Source: Athene noctua
Lineage: Eukaryota; Chordata; Aves; Strigiformes; Strigidae
DNA: 64,000 nt
Reading direction: 5' to 3'
Assembly: GCF_965140245.1 (NCBI RefSeq)
Contig: NC_134049.1
Coordinates: 16,090,708-16,154,707 of the forward strand
The translations under genes and the position numbers were made by a program. How positions within the stretch are numbered: position 1 is the stretch's first letter; each line of letters begins with the position of its first letter. This document shows, piece after piece, positions 36,757-49,358 of the stretch. Under the pieces are notes generated by a model. It searched no databases, was not told where the DNA came from, and worked only from the letters and a program-made list of their open reading frames with translations.

Positions 36757-37449
36757 TCGTGACAACAGAAAGGAAACCGGCATGGGGACCAGGAAAAGGG
36801 GCACACGGTCATCTCCAGCCCGCACCTAGGGATGCTTGGGGGCAAGCTCACACCGCGCCAAAGGGTGAACACAAGAAGCTGGGAAGGCCAGTGGGGAGCA
36901 GAGCAGGAAGCGATGCACCCAGCACAAAGGAGCCCGTGACACACTGGTGCTGGCACAAATGCCACACATGGAGCTCCGCAGGGACCCTGAAATATCTGGT
37001 TATGTTTCAGAGAGAGCGGGAAGGTGAGAGCCGGCAGTGCCCAGAGGGGCCCCATCCCCCTTCGGCAAGCAGCGGCCACAGCGAGCAGGGAGCCTGCGGC
37101 ACTGCCAGGGGAGGAGAGCAGCTCCTGGCAGCCGCCTGAGACCTCGCTGCAGGCTGCAGCACAGATAGTGCCACGATTCAGGCACGCTGCGGCTCCCCCT
37201 CAGCGACCAGACCTCGATCGGCTGTGGGCCTGGCTGCCCTGCCGAGGCACCCGCAGCCACGAGCACTCGCCGGAGGCTGGACGGGAGCCCTGGGTCCCAG
37301 ATCCTGCCAGGGCCCAAATCACAGTTTCCAGTGGGAAAGGCTCCCAGTGCTTCCAGGGAAGGGAAAAAGCTACAGCAGGAGCAGAGGAAGCAGCAAGCAC
37401 AGCACAAGGGGACACTGTCTTCCACGGCTGGTCTCTGTGCCAGCTCCTT

Positions 37450-38750
37450 GCCCCCTCGGCAGGTCCCTGAGCTGGCCGGTCTCCTCCGCCTCGCTGATCC
37501 CAGAGCCAGCGGCCAGCCGCTCCCCGGCGACGACAGCTCTGCGTGGGGACAACTGCAGCGGGCCCCTGCCCCGGGGACAGAGCCCGGCCCTCCGCAGCCC
37601 AGCGCAGCCGGAGGGGCCGGCTCCCTCCCCGCTACCCTCCGGCCACTCTGCCAGGCAACCCACTCCCGCCTGCAGACCTCGGGCCTCGTGTCCTGGGAGC
37701 CGGAGGAGGAAGAGGCACCGGGACAGCCCGGGCTGCTGCGGGCCAGCCGGCATTGGGGTGGGTGCAAGAGGGGAGGCGAGTCCCTGCCAGCCCACGGGCC
37801 GCGCTCCGGGCTCCGCACCCCACGAGCGGCGCGATGCCGACCGTATCCGGCACACGCGGGGCAGTAAACGGCCGCGATCCTTCCCGACCCCGGGGGATAC
37901 CGGCGCTTCCCCACGGGCCGAGCCCCGGGCTGCCACACGGCCGCGACACGGCGGCCCCGGGGCCGCGGCATGGCCGGAGCCGCCTCCCGTCCACGGCGGC
38001 CGGGCCGGGGCTGGCCCCGGGGGTTTGCGGGGGGGGGATTGGTGACGGGACAAGGCCCGGCTCCCTTGCTCGCCCTCGGCTCCCCGGGCCGGCCCCACCG
38101 CCCGTCCCACAGCGCGGCCGGCGGGCCCGGTGCCGCTCCCCCGCCGGGCAGACACTTTGCCCCGTTGGGGCGGCCCGGCCCGGGGGTCACCGGGCCGCGC
38201 CCGGGGCTGCCCGACGGCCCCTTCGCTGCCGCCGCCCGGGGGCCGGGGTCGCCCCAGCTGTCAAACCGCCGGCGGGTCGAGCCCGTCCCCGCCGCCGTTC
38301 CCCTGCCCTTACCGCGCGGCCTGCCCGCTGCCGCTGCCGCTCCCGTCCCGCCGGCGGCCGGGCCCGTCTGGCGGCGGCGGCGCCGCGTCACGCCGCGGGG
38401 CGCCCGGAGCGCCCGCCCCGGAGCCGGGCCCGGCCCAGGCAGGGGCGGCCGGGGCGGGCGGCGGGGCCGCTTGTTTACACCGAGCAGCTGTCAGCGCCGC
38501 CCCGCACCGACCGGCCCCGCACGCACCGACCGACCGGCCCCGCTGGGCTGGGCTGGGCTGGGCTGGGCTCGGCTCGGCTCGGCTCGGCCCGGCCCGGCCC
38601 GGCCCGGCCGCCGCTCCGCCGGGCGCCGCCGGATGCCGTCACCGCCGCCCGCCCCGCCCGCCCCGCCGCCGCCGCACCGGCGCCGCCGAGCGCTCCGCAC
38701 CCCCCCCGGCGCGGCCTCTCTGCCCCGGGCTGGACCAGACAACCCCTCTG
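37450..38750 (-). promoter_or_regulatory. FURIN: FURIN CpG-island promoter and putative non-coding exon 1
   Basis: A dense CpG island upstream of FURIN on the minus strand. A strong minus-strand donor (CCGCGCG|GTAAGG) ends an exon at 38313 and would splice to the acceptor at 35959, giving an intron of about 2.35 kb. Mammalian FURIN also uses GC-rich, TATA-less upstream promoters with non-coding first exons (known). Transcription start and exon length cannot be fixed from sequence. Confidence 0.55.
38543..38609. repeat. Serial pentanucleotide repeat TGGGC > TCGGC > CCGGC
   Basis: About 13 tandem pentamers in which the unit shifts in blocks: roughly five GGGCT, four CGGCT, then four CGGCC. It lies in the FURIN promoter CpG island, just upstream of the putative first exon. 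The block structure suggests replication slippage with successive point changes. Confidence 0.9.
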
Positions 38751-41700
38751 GGCACCCCCCCGCGACACCACCACAACCGGGACCGGTTACCCTCCAAACC
38801 TCCGCCCGCCTCCACCGACACCGGTCACGGCCCGGTGCTCACCCCAGACGCAACCCGAGCCCACCCGAGCCTGCCCGTGCCCACCCGGCACCGGCCGAGC
38901 CCACCCCTGCTCACTCGAGCGCACCCGAGCCCACGCGTGACGGCCCAAGCAGGAGACTCGAATCCCCCCCGGTGGGAGCCCAGAGCCCCCCGGAGCCCAG
39001 GCACCGACCAGGAGTGCTTAGGCGCCGGTGGCAAAAGGCACCCCGAAGACACCTCGTGTCCCTGCGCCCAGCGTGGCGGGTGGCCCAGCAACACGGGGCT
39101 GGCAGGACACGAGCCCACCCAGCCCAGCCGGTGCAGCCCCCGCAGCTGCCAGGACAGGGGGTCCCTCAGCCCAGCCGGCAGGAGCGGCACCGGCCTTGCA
39201 CAGAGGCCATATCCCGGTGGGGCCCTGGGCTGCTGCGCAGCAGCCAGACAGAGAAACGGGAAAGCAGCAACACCAGGAAAATCCATCAGCCCAGTTTCAG
39301 GTTTCAGGAGAGAGACTTCCACCAAGGAGAAAAGGTGAGAAGTGAATCGCGGCTCACCCTGGCTTCAGTCGTTCGTAAAAAACGTGTGCACGGGACCACA
39401 TCAAGAGCAACGCAACAGCCGGGTCAAGCGAAAAAGGCAAAAGCAGCAGAACCCAAACTGACCTGAATCCTCTGCACCTCGGAAGGGGTCTGGGCAGCCC
39501 GGGTAGGAGCAGGTCCTACAGCTCCTGACAGAGAAAAGGAAGTCACTCGGATATCATGATCAAGATCGTGAAGCATTAGCAATCGCACAGGAAACAGTCA
39601 CCTTGGTAACTGAGATGCTGAGAACAACCCAGAAAATCTGGCACGGGGCAGGTTTCTCTGTTAAACTGGGTTAGTTTTGCGGGGCAGACACCTGGCTGCA
39701 GCCTCGCCCACAGGGCAGCGGCTTTCGCCCAGCTGACCCCACTGGGGACCACTGGCCACAGGGGCTGTGGCACCCCAGGTCCACCCTCTGGGGCCACGGT
39801 CCTGCCAAGCAGCCTGGGGGGGCCCCAGCACCCACGTCACTCACCCCCACCGCCCTGCAGCCCGGTCAGGTATCGTTCCCGGTGCGGGCGAGCCCAGGCC
39901 AGTCCTGGGATGCACGGCCAAGCCGGGGGTGGCCCGTGGGGTTATATGGGGGATATGTGTGCAGGGGGCAGGTCCTGAGCCCAGACCCTGCCTGCCTCCC
40001 CCTGCCCCCGCCCACCCGCCTCATCTTTGGATGCCTCATTTAGGCGCTGGCAGCCATGCCCGAGCAGGTGACAAGCTGTGGCACCCAGCCCCTGTGACAT
40101 GTCACGCTGGGGAGAGGAGCTGACAAAGGGCCCTTGTCACCGCGGGGCTTATCTCAGTGCCGCCAGGCAGGCGGGCAGGAAGCACCCCTCTCTTACATAA
40201 ACCACTGACTTCAGACCCGCACGCCGACCCCATGCCCCTGCCAAAGACAACTCCTGTAACCGGGGAGTGGCATGAAGCCACGGACGCGAAGGGGATCTGC
40301 CTCCCCCGCGGCCCGCCAGGGCCAGGGAGAGCAGAGAGCAGGGCAGCCAGGAACGAACGGCCACCACTCCCCCCATGCTTACAAGGCTGCTCAGCATCCC
40401 TCTCCTCGGCCACAGCCACCGCAGCCATGTCTGCCAGGACCATGAACCCTCCTCTTGGACGTTTAATGGACCCAGGGGCCATCACTCAGAGGCATCGTTG
40501 TGCTCCAGGAGACAGCCAGCAGCTCACCACGAGGCCTGCCCTGCCAGGCCATGTCCTGCAGCAACCCCTGGAGCCCATGCTGTAGGCACAGGGGCCAAGC
40601 TGCTCACTGGGGCTGGGGGAAACCCCCCCTGCACTCCCCCACACTGAACACACTCTGTGGCACGGCCCAGCAGCACACACAATCAATAGAAACCTACTTT
40701 CATGGAAAAATCAGGTCAATTTTTGGCTTTTGGGTTGCAGAGATTGCACAAGCTCCAACAGTGATGCAACTGCCCATCTGCCTGAGCTTTCTGAGACGCA
40801 GAGCAGCGGCAGGGCTGCACCCCTGCCCGCAGGCACCCCTGGCCTGGGGGGAGCTGGGGACGCGGCAGGACTGTGGCAGCGTTGCTCCCCAGCAACCACC
40901 ACGCTGCCAGTAGACGCAGACCGGTGAGTGGAGAACCAGCAGAGGAAGGGCAGCGGGCCCTCACAAACAGCAGAGAAAACCCAAATAATGGGCAGCAACG
41001 GCAGGCAGATGATATCCAGAGGGACCAAATCAATAAACAAATGTTTACCTGGAGCACAGAAACCGCTCTGCCCCCCATGCCCGTGCTGGCTTCAGGACAA
41101 GCCTGCAGCCCCTCTGCTGTGCTGCAAACAGGTTTCACAGCCCACCTCTCCTGAAGCTCAGGCCACAGTCCCCTTTCCCTGGAGTCTCTCCTCCCCACAC
41201 CGTGCTGCTGGATGCTACTGGAGGCTCCTGGGAAGGGCCCGATGCCCCCCGGAGCTGCGACTGCCACAGCCCAGCCAGGAGCTGTGCTCCGTAGGGCCCC
41301 GCCAGCTTGAGAGGCTCTGTTGATAGCCGTGCTCCCAGACACAACATCTCACTGCGGTCACACATGCGGGACTCAACACCAAGCCCAAACACCCTGACCT
41401 TGCCCTGCGGTACAGCTGCAGACACAAACAGCAGTGGCTCAGGGTTGTTCTGTAACTTTATCTGCCTCTGACTTTGTCATCAGCAGCTGTAATGCTGCCA
41501 AGGTATCGACCCGCAGCCTGTCACAGCACTGCCCCTGCACTGGGCTTGCTGTGTTGCACTCCCCCATTGCCTGTCCCCCCACAGCTGCAGCTGGGACGTC
41601 CTTGCCCAAGCACCGTAAGGTGCCTGTGGCACTCAGGGGTCTCCACACAGGTGACACCCACAAGAACACAAGTACACACATGCAGGAAATCCCCAGGTGG

Positions 41701-44250
41701 AGAGTCCACCTGTGGCCCTTCAGGAAGAGCCCTGCTTGCCCGTGGGCTTCAGCGGGCTGGGGAGGAGGGTGCTGACAGATATAGACACACAAATCGAGCC
41801 CAAGGCCCGGCTGGGGCAGATTTCCCTGGCAAGCTGGCAGAGCCCTGAGGCGCAGACTGGCCCGTGCCGGGTGCTGGCCAGGCTCTGGGCTTGCTCCCAC
41901 CAGCAGCCACCAGTCTCACACAGCTTTGCACCACCCCGCAGACAGGGTGTCAGCCCTGCAAAGCATCCCCCACCCCAAGCCGCTGCAGGGCTGACACATC
42001 TGCAGCTGCTGCGCCGGGGAGGGGGTTGGGGCTGCCCTCAGCCACACCAGCCCTCGGCAGCCCCTCCGCTGTGTCCCCAGGGGATGCAGTAAGAGCCAGA
42101 GCAGAGCCACGACCTCCCCACACACCTCAACCCCCCTGCGTGCCCCACACCGTGACGGATGCGGCAGGGCCCTGCCAGGGGGACCTCCTGCAGGGCCGGG
42201 TCCCCCCGTAGCTCCTCTCACACCAGCTCAGGTAATGCCGGCATTTGGTTTCTCCTGCTCAGTTGCATTTCTCCAGGGGACGCAGGGCAGAGAAGAAACA
42301 TCACAGGTCAAGGGCCACTTCTCGCCACAGCCTCCCATGCCCGCAGCCACAGCACTGAACCAGGCTGTGAAAACATTTCCCTGTTTGATGAGGTCTTTAG
42401 TTTTGCTTCACCTGAACGGGACACTGTGTGCTTTGTGTGCAATTCCTGAGCTTTCCTTTCACCCATGTGTCTAATTGTTTCACCGAGTCCTCGGTCAAAA
42501 TGGTGCCACAGGACTCACTAGGTGGGAACATGCTGTGATAACCCTCAAGATTGCCATCTCATCAGATGACCGAACGCAGAGCAAGAGCTCTAATTGTCGT
42601 CTGGGCGTAAAGGCCAGAAACACACCGACAGGGTCTTGCTTTTTGCAGGCAAGGCTGGGGAGAACCATCAGTCGCAGGACTGTGAAGCTACTAAAGCCTC
42701 AGTTGTTGAGGCAAACCACGAGCTACAGGGCTCCAAGGGAGGCCAGCAGTGCCGGGGGGGCCACCACGCACCCTGTGGGTCCCCCAGCTCTGAGAAGGCT
42801 GTCCCACTTCCTCCAGCACTGCCTCACCTCCTTCAGTTCTGCAAGGACGCGCTGAAGCAGGAGGGAGCCCCCAGCTCTGCCTGGGGCAGGAACGGGGTTG
42901 TCCCAACAGCTCCTGGAAAGCACAAGAGAGCCTTCTCCCAGCCCCACAGCAGGGACCAAGCCCAGGATGGCCTCGACACAGCCAGAGCTGTGAGGGCCTG
43001 GGGCAGCCACCCCCTGCCTGCAGCCCGGCATGATCAGTTACCTGACTGGATCTGCTGGGGCGAGAGTCCCACAGGAGAGAGCCTGCCTCGGTGCCAGCCT
43101 CGGGAGCTCTGCAGCCACCACCGGGGCGGTGCTGCTGCCAAGAACAGGGTCTGCGCTCCCTGAGACCGGCTGAACAAGAGCAGGGCAGCTCCCGCCCAGA
43201 ACCAAGGATGCCGAAGGGACAGAAACTCCCTGCACTTCCTCTGGAATTGTGCTCCAGCACTGACCCACCAACTGGCTTTTGGGGCTTCCTGGCTGCCACC
43301 ACCGGCACTGGCCTTGCCCATGGCCACGAAGACACCTGCTGCGGTACAGGCAGGGCAGGCAGCCGGCAGTGCAGGGTTAAAGCATGGCTCTGGCCCCTCT
43401 GCTTCCCAAATCCCCCCACTGCAGGCTGCCAGCAGGTAGACTTCCCGGATGATAAAACCTCTTCCTTTCTTTCAAGAAGGCAGCACAGGATGGCAGACGT
43501 GGCTGCGGTTGTTTGTGACACAGTTTCGCCCCACTTTAGGAGAAGTCTTATCTTCCGCGGCTGGATGCCAGAGCAGGGGCGACTCACGCAAGTCAACCAC
43601 TCCCAGCTCTGCCCTTGATTTTGCAAAACTTCACACCCCTGGCAGGCTGACGTCTACAGGCACCACTCGGGTGCTTACAAAAAACCCCTCACGCCTGCCA
43701 CGAAGCAGCCCTGGCTCTTCCTGACACATACGCCACCGCCAGTACCACCGGGAAGCCCAGGGGCTCCCCCAGCTTTGTGGGAGGGTCCTGCTGCTCCAGG
43801 AGCAGCCCTGCCTCCCTGCACCAGCCATCCCGAGAGCAACACGCAGCTCGCCCTCACTGCCTGGGCGCTGGGCAGCAGCGCTGGGCCGTGGCAGGGCTGT
43901 CTGTGTGCAGGCAGAGCAGGGGGGCTGGGGCTCGGCTCCGGCTGGTGGAGGCAGCAGCTGCAACCGCCCAGCCCTGGCTCAGCCCTGAGAGCCGCCGCGG
44001 TGGGCACAGCACAGACCCACTGGCAGCTTTGCCACTGTGCCCTGCTGCACTCCGAAGGAGCAGCGGTTCTCCCAGGCTGTGCCGGGTGGAATGTGGCGAC
44101 CCGGCCAGGGCTGTTGGTCCCTGCAGGCTGTGCCCCATGGCCCGCAAGGCCCCACAGGGGTTACAGGTGATGCCAAGCACTCAGTGTCCAGGTGTCCGGC
44201 TCAGCCTCTGCGTTCGTCATTTGCCCCCCAGCCCCGCACAAAACACCTTC
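38750..44250. other. FURIN-MFAP1 intergenic interval
   Basis: About 5.5 kb in which no protein gene, RNA gene or familiar transposon was recognised. GC content falls in several stretches (about 39540-39660, 40960-41060, 42360-42600, 43430-43640), the kind of place where enhancers or lncRNA exons may lie. Mammals have BLM on this side of FURIN; no BLM helicase exon was seen. Confidence 0.5.
39597..39610. promoter_or_regulatory. Perfect palindromic RFX X-box
   Basis: GTCACCTTGGTAAC matches the RFX-family X-box (two inverted GTNRCC half sites with a 2-bp spacer) with no mismatch. It lies between FURIN and MFAP1 in a locally AT-richer segment. X-boxes mark cilia-gene promoters and RFX-bound enhancers (known); which gene it would serve here is unknown. 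Confidence 0.5.
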
Positions 44251-44299
44251 GTACCCGAGAGGGCGGCAACAGGCGACGGCCGGGGCCCTGCAGCCGCTG

Positions 44300-44813
44300 C
44301 GGCACCGGCCAGACGCGGCCAGAGGCCCCCGGCGAATCGCACCCCAGGCGGGAGGCTGGAGCCAGGCTCCCCCGGCCGGCCAGCGGGATCCCTGCCCCAG
44401 TGCTGTCCCGCCGCCTGGAGGGACCCCGCGTGCGACGGTCCTTCCCGGCGCCTCGGGGGATGGCGGAAAAACCGCGCAGCCGCGGGAGGGAAAGGAGCCT
44501 CCCCCCGGCGGCAGCGGGAGCCCGCAGTGACCGGCGCCCCCCGCGCGCGGGGCTTAGGCGCGGTGACAGGGCCCGGCACAACCCCGCCGAGTGCCTCCCG
44601 AACGCGGGGCTCGGGGGCGCGCCGCGGCCACGCCACGCCCCGGCCCCGCCCCGGCAGTGACCCCGCTGGGGACCACTTCTGGTCACCCGCCGCGGGCGAG
44701 TTCCGCTTCCGGCGGAAGTAGGAGCACGGTTCCGCTTCCGGGTGAGCGGCTGCGAGGAGCCGTTGTCAGCGGCCACTGCTCGACTCCGGCCCGGCCCCAG
44801 CCCCGCCGCCGCC
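44300..44813 (+). promoter_or_regulatory. MFAP1: MFAP1 CpG-island promoter with ETS sites
   Basis: A CpG island up to the MFAP1 start. Between about 44700 and 44742 it has clustered ETS/GABP-type cores: TTCCGCTTCCGGCGGAAGTA, then TTCCGCTTCCGGG. Such clusters are typical of TATA-less housekeeping promoters. Confidence 0.6.
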
Positions 44814-47800
44814 ATGTCGGTGCCCAGCGCCCTCATGAAGCAGCCGCCGATCCAGTCCACGGCGGGCGCCGTGCCCGTCCGCAACGAGAAGGGTGAGTGG
44901 GGGGGCCGCGGCCGGGGCCGGTCCCGTCGCGAGGCGGGGAAGCGCCGGCCCGGGCGCGGCGCCCCTGATGACGGCCCGGTCGCCCGCAGGCGAGCTCTCC
45001 ATGGAGAAGGTGAAGGTGAAGCGGTATGTGTCGGGGAAGCGGCCCGACTATGCGCCCATGGAGTCCTCGGAGGAGGAGGATGAGGAGTTCCAGTTCATCA
45101 AGAAGGCGAAGGAGCAGGAGGTGGAGCCCGAGGAGCAGGAGGAGGAACTCGCCAACGACCCTCGGCTCCGGCGCCTCCAGAACCGCATCGCTGAAGATGT
45201 GGAGGAGCGGTGAGTGCTGGGGTTGGCGGGGAGCCGTGCTCCTGCCGTGCTTCCCTGTGCAGAGGGCTGGGGAGTCCAGACCCCGCGCAGCAGTGAGGGG
45301 CTGCAGGAAAGCCGGGCGGAAGCTGGGAACGTTCCCCAGGCAGCACAGGAAAGTTTCTGGCTTTTCTCGCGTCTGTGCTGCAGCGTGCCGTGGGCTCCAG
45401 CCCTGGTGTGAGGAGCCCTTCCAACCCGGAGTCACTGTTTCCCAGGGCACTGCCCCATGTCTGTGTGTGGCTGAGGGGGTGCAAGTAAAAACGGGTTCAG
45501 AAATAAAAACTAGCACAACATGCTGATGCTTGGGGTAGTGGGAAGTTTACAGGGTCATGGAAAGCATGCTCCAGGCAGGGAGTAACCAAGTGCCATTTGC
45601 TTCCTCCCATGGAGCTGCTACAGTTTTCAGTCCCAGTAACGGGGAGGCTTCCGCTGGGAGCTCCGTTCCTACTCGGAGCATGGGCAGGGAGGAGCTGCCG
45701 GTGCCCGGCCCTTCTAGCCTCCTGAGAAGGAACATGGGGGGTTTGCCCGCACTCAGCAGTTCCAGCAACTACCACACTCTCGTTAGGAACGATTCATGAA
45801 TAGTAACTTCCTGCAGCTTGTTTACATCTGAAGTGCTGTTGTTCAACTGTGGTCTGTCGCAGGCTGGCAAGACACCGTAAAATCGTGGAGCCTGAAGTGG
45901 TTGGAGAAAGTGACTCTGAGGTGGAGGGGGAAGCTTGGCGCCTGGAGCGGGAGGACACCAGCGAGGAGGAGGAGGAGGAGATTGATGATGAGGTGCGCTT
46001 GCAGAGCTGAATAACAGGCCTGGGGAAGCTCCTGACGGCACAGGCTGGAACTGCCTTTTGCACAGGCATGGGGGCTGTCTGGTGGAGCTGGGCAAGTGTC
46101 ACAGCTGGCTGTGACTTAACTGGAGGGTCACTGTCCTCTTGCGTGGGACGGGATGCTGGGAGAGGCCACCGTGCTTCCGGAGGGACAGGTTTATTGTCTC
46201 AGAGCCAGCACTCCAGACACTGCACATTTTTAACAGGATAGTGAGAGGGGAGCAGTAGCGGGGCTGTTCATCTGACTCCGCTCTGTTTGTCTCTGTTAGG
46301 AGATAGAGCGTCGGCGCGGGATGATGCGCCAGCGAGCACAGGAGAGGAAAACCGAGGAGATGGAAGTGATGGAGTTGGAAGATGAGGGTCGATCCGGAGA
46401 AGAGTCTGAGTCAGAGTCTGAGTATGAGGAGTACACGGACAGCGAGGATGAAATGGAGCCACGTCTCAAACCTGTCTTCATCCGCAAGTGGGTGAAATGG
46501 ATGTGGGTTCACCCCTGGGCGAGCACACAGGAGCTGGGGGCCGAGCAGACACCACTGCTGTGTCTCCCTCGCTGTGGGGCTGAAGGCTGTTGTGGTCCCT
46601 GCCTGCAGGAAGGACCGGATCACAGTTCAGGAGCGAGAAGCAGAAGCGCTGAAGCAGAAGGAGCTGGAGCAGGAGGCAAAGCGGCTGGCGGAGGAGAGAC
46701 GCAAGTACACACTGAAGGTGCTGAGGGTGGATTTGGGGTGGCGTGGGGGCAGTCACTGCAGCAGGCTTAGCTTGGTCCTCACTGCAGATCGTAGAAGAGG
46801 AAGCAAAGAAGGAGCTGGAGGAGAACAAGCGCTCGCTGGCAGCGCTGGATGCTCTCGATACAGATGATGAGAATGACGAAGAGGAGTATGAGGCCTGGAA
46901 AGTACGCGAGCTGAAGCGTATCAAACGGGACCGTGAAGAACGAGAAGCGTAAGTATCATCTGCATAAAGCCAAGGCTGGGAATGCAGGCCCGGGCCCCGC
47001 GGGCAGCTGGAGTCTCTTCCTCGGGCTTCCCTTTGGCAGCATGGTCTGAGCCAGACCATGTGCCCGCAGCCCTTCCTGCCTACCCGTGGGGAGTCTGTGC
47101 TCCCCATCAGCAAATGCGTAATCCCATGGCTCGCAAGAGCAGCTCTGGTGGGAGGGTGCTGCAGGGACGGGGGCTCTCAAGGGTTTGTCCTGCCCAGCAT
47201 GGAGAAGGAGAAGGCGGAGATTGAGCGCATGCGGAACCTGACAGAGGAGGAGCGCCGCGCTGAGCTTCGGGCCAATGGCAAGGTCATCACCAACAAGGCA
47301 GTGAAGGGCAAATACAAGTTCCTGCAGAAGTACTACCACCGAGGAGCCTTCTTCATGGTGAGTGGTGAGCAAGGGCCCAGCCACACCAGCAGCAGGGCTG
47401 GGTCTGTATGCCAGCGGGGCTGCACGAGACCCCGGGGACATCTCCTTGCGGGGAGCCCCCACTGCAGTGCCCTGGGAAGCAGCCCTGGGAGGCTGAAGCA
47501 ACCGAGGTGATCTGAGCGTGGCCAGCTCTTGGTGACACCAACATGGGCGAGAGAGGGCGAGCAGCGAGGCCACAGCAGCCTGCGAGGTGCTGGCTTGTGA
47601 GACGTGCGTGGTTCCGCCCGGAGCCAGCCTGCGCTGCCTCACTGGAGCAGGCTGAGGGTTCCCCACTGAGATGGAGCCATCCCCACGCCACTGCTGGGGC
47701 TGATGGACCCTCTCGGAACCGAGCCGGCTCTGCGCAGGCTGCAGCTCTGGGGAAGGGACATGAGGGCGGCTGCCAGAAGCAGGCTGAGGCACAACGCCTG

Positions 47801-48326
47801 CGTGTGTCCCCCCCTCAGTAGTAGGTCAATAGCACTGCAGGCACCGCGGCAGCCACCACGGGCTGCTGGTGGCTCTTCCCTACTTTTCATGGGCTGCTGG
47901 CACTTGCCAGGAACTGGCAGGCTGAGCAGGCACATCCCTCTCCCGCAGGATGAGGATGAGGAGGTGTACAAGAGAGACTTCAGTGCCCCGACCCTTGAGG
48001 ACCACTTCAACAAGACCATCCTGCCCAAAGTCATGCAGGTGGGTACACTGGCCAGTGGGTGCTGGCCCGAGGGGTCAAGGGTGGGGGTAGCAGGTCCCCG
48101 CGTCCTTGCTAGACAGCTGCTCACCAGCTGTTCTGCTCCCCAGGTCAAGAACTTCGGGCGTTCAGGGCGGACGAAGTACACGCATTTGGTGGACCAGGAC
48201 ACCACCTCCTTTGACTCGGCCTGGGGACAGGAGAGTGCCCAGAACACCAAGTTCTTTAAGCAGAAAGCAGCAGGCGTACGGGACGTCTTTGAGAGACCCT
48301 CAGCCAAGAAGCGGAAAACCACTTAA
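44814..48326 (+). CDS. MFAP1: MFAP1 spliceosome-associated protein
   Basis: Despite its name (microfibril-associated protein 1), MFAP1 is a nuclear spliceosome B-complex protein working with PRP38 factors. Nine exons join in phase to 439 residues, the same length as human: 44814-44892, 44990-45209, 45863-45992, 46300-46487, 46609-46717, 46788-46948, 47198-47357, 47949-48038, 48144-48326. The sequence is nearly identical to human: MSVPSALMKQPPIQSTAGAV at the start, Glu-rich acidic tracts in the first half, a long charged helical middle, and KFLQKYYHRGAFF then SAKKRKTT, a nuclear-signal-like basic end. It is the first plus-strand gene of the right block and converges on HYPK. Confidence 0.98.
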
Positions 48327-48805
48327 GTCCGCGGGCAGGAGCGCGCTTCTCTGCCAGCTGCCGGAAGCCACGGCAGGGACGAGGGACACAGGACCGTGCC
48401 AGGACTTGTGCAGTGACAAGCCTTTCTCCTGCCCCTGGGCCATGCCTGTCCCAGCGCTGCGGCAGCCTGGGGGGCTCCCTGCCCAGCACTGCGGGGGACG
48501 GGCCCTGTGGGCGCTGTCCAGGCCCGTGGCTGTGCCGCCGTCACGATGGTCTCGGCAGCACCTGACGGGGCTGGGCGGGAGCACAGCAACACCTCCAGCT
48601 CCAGCACACCCACTTCTGGGGAAATTAGCGGACTTTTATAGCTGTCTGGCCCACAGCATCTCCCTATTGCTTGTACCTCCCCTGTCGACCATTTGGGCCC
48701 TTTTTTTGGTGTGGAACAGCGGTGCCCCCATCTCCTCACCCTGTTCCTGCAGGGCTTGGCTTTTCTACCCGGGGGGTGGGGGGGTGGGGGGAGAGGGTCA
48801 GTTTG

Positions 48806-48811
48806 ATTAAA
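48806..48811 (+). terminator. MFAP1: MFAP1 poly(A) signal (ATTAAA)
   Basis: ATTAAA about 480 bp past the MFAP1 stop, followed by a T-rich stretch (AAAGTTTTCTT) and TGTTCT downstream element. It marks the likely end of the transcript near 48830. The 500 bp from here to the HYPK 3' end hold nothing recognisable. Confidence 0.7.
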
Positions 48812-49326
48812 AGTTTTCTTACATGTTCTGGCCCTGCTGTCCGTGGAGCGTGGCCATCCCGATGGGCAGGTGAGGGTGGTGTGTGGGTGTGTGAGGGTGA
48901 CTGTCACCCTTGTGCCAGGGGCTGCAGCTCCCCAAGGATGGGAGACAGGTGGCACAGTCCCAGGGGTGACATTTAACAATAGTCCTCATGTTTCCAGGCC
49001 CTGAGCCGGGGGTTCCAGGCTTCTCTCTGACCGCCTGCCCCAGTGCAACCTCGCCCAGCTCACCCAGGCCACCCCAGTGAGGTGGGAAGGGCCAGCATGG
49101 TGCTGCCAGGCCTGGGGTGCACCCGCCAGCCCCTGAGCAGGGACAAAGGGACAACTGAGTGATGGGAGCTGCTGCCCTGGCAGGGACGAGGTTAAAAGTG
49201 GGAAGAGTATCTCAGGCAGGTCCCCTCGTCCTGCTCCGGTCATGGGTTCCCCAGTGCCACGTGTGTTCCCAGGGCAGGTGCCCGGTGCTGTGCGGACCAC
49301 ACTGACAGCCCGCTCCCACCAGTGCC

Positions 49327-49332
49327 TTTATT
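49327..49332 (-). terminator. HYPK: HYPK poly(A) signal
   Basis: AATAAA on the minus strand only about 27 bp past the HYPK stop codon, predicting a very short 3' UTR. MFAP1 and HYPK therefore end tail to tail about 0.5 kb apart. Confidence 0.75.
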
Positions 49333-49358
49333 GGGTGAGGTCAGAGGCCGCCCGGTGC

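Noticed and set aside
37970..39466. 498-codon plus-strand frame across the FURIN promoter island
   Set aside because: Pro/Ala/Arg/Gly-rich low-complexity translation running through a pentamer repeat and CpG island; no motif or splice structure.
38314..44800. BLM helicase, the usual neighbour of FURIN
   Set aside because: No helicase motifs were seen in any frame of the gap, and the next gene is MFAP1.
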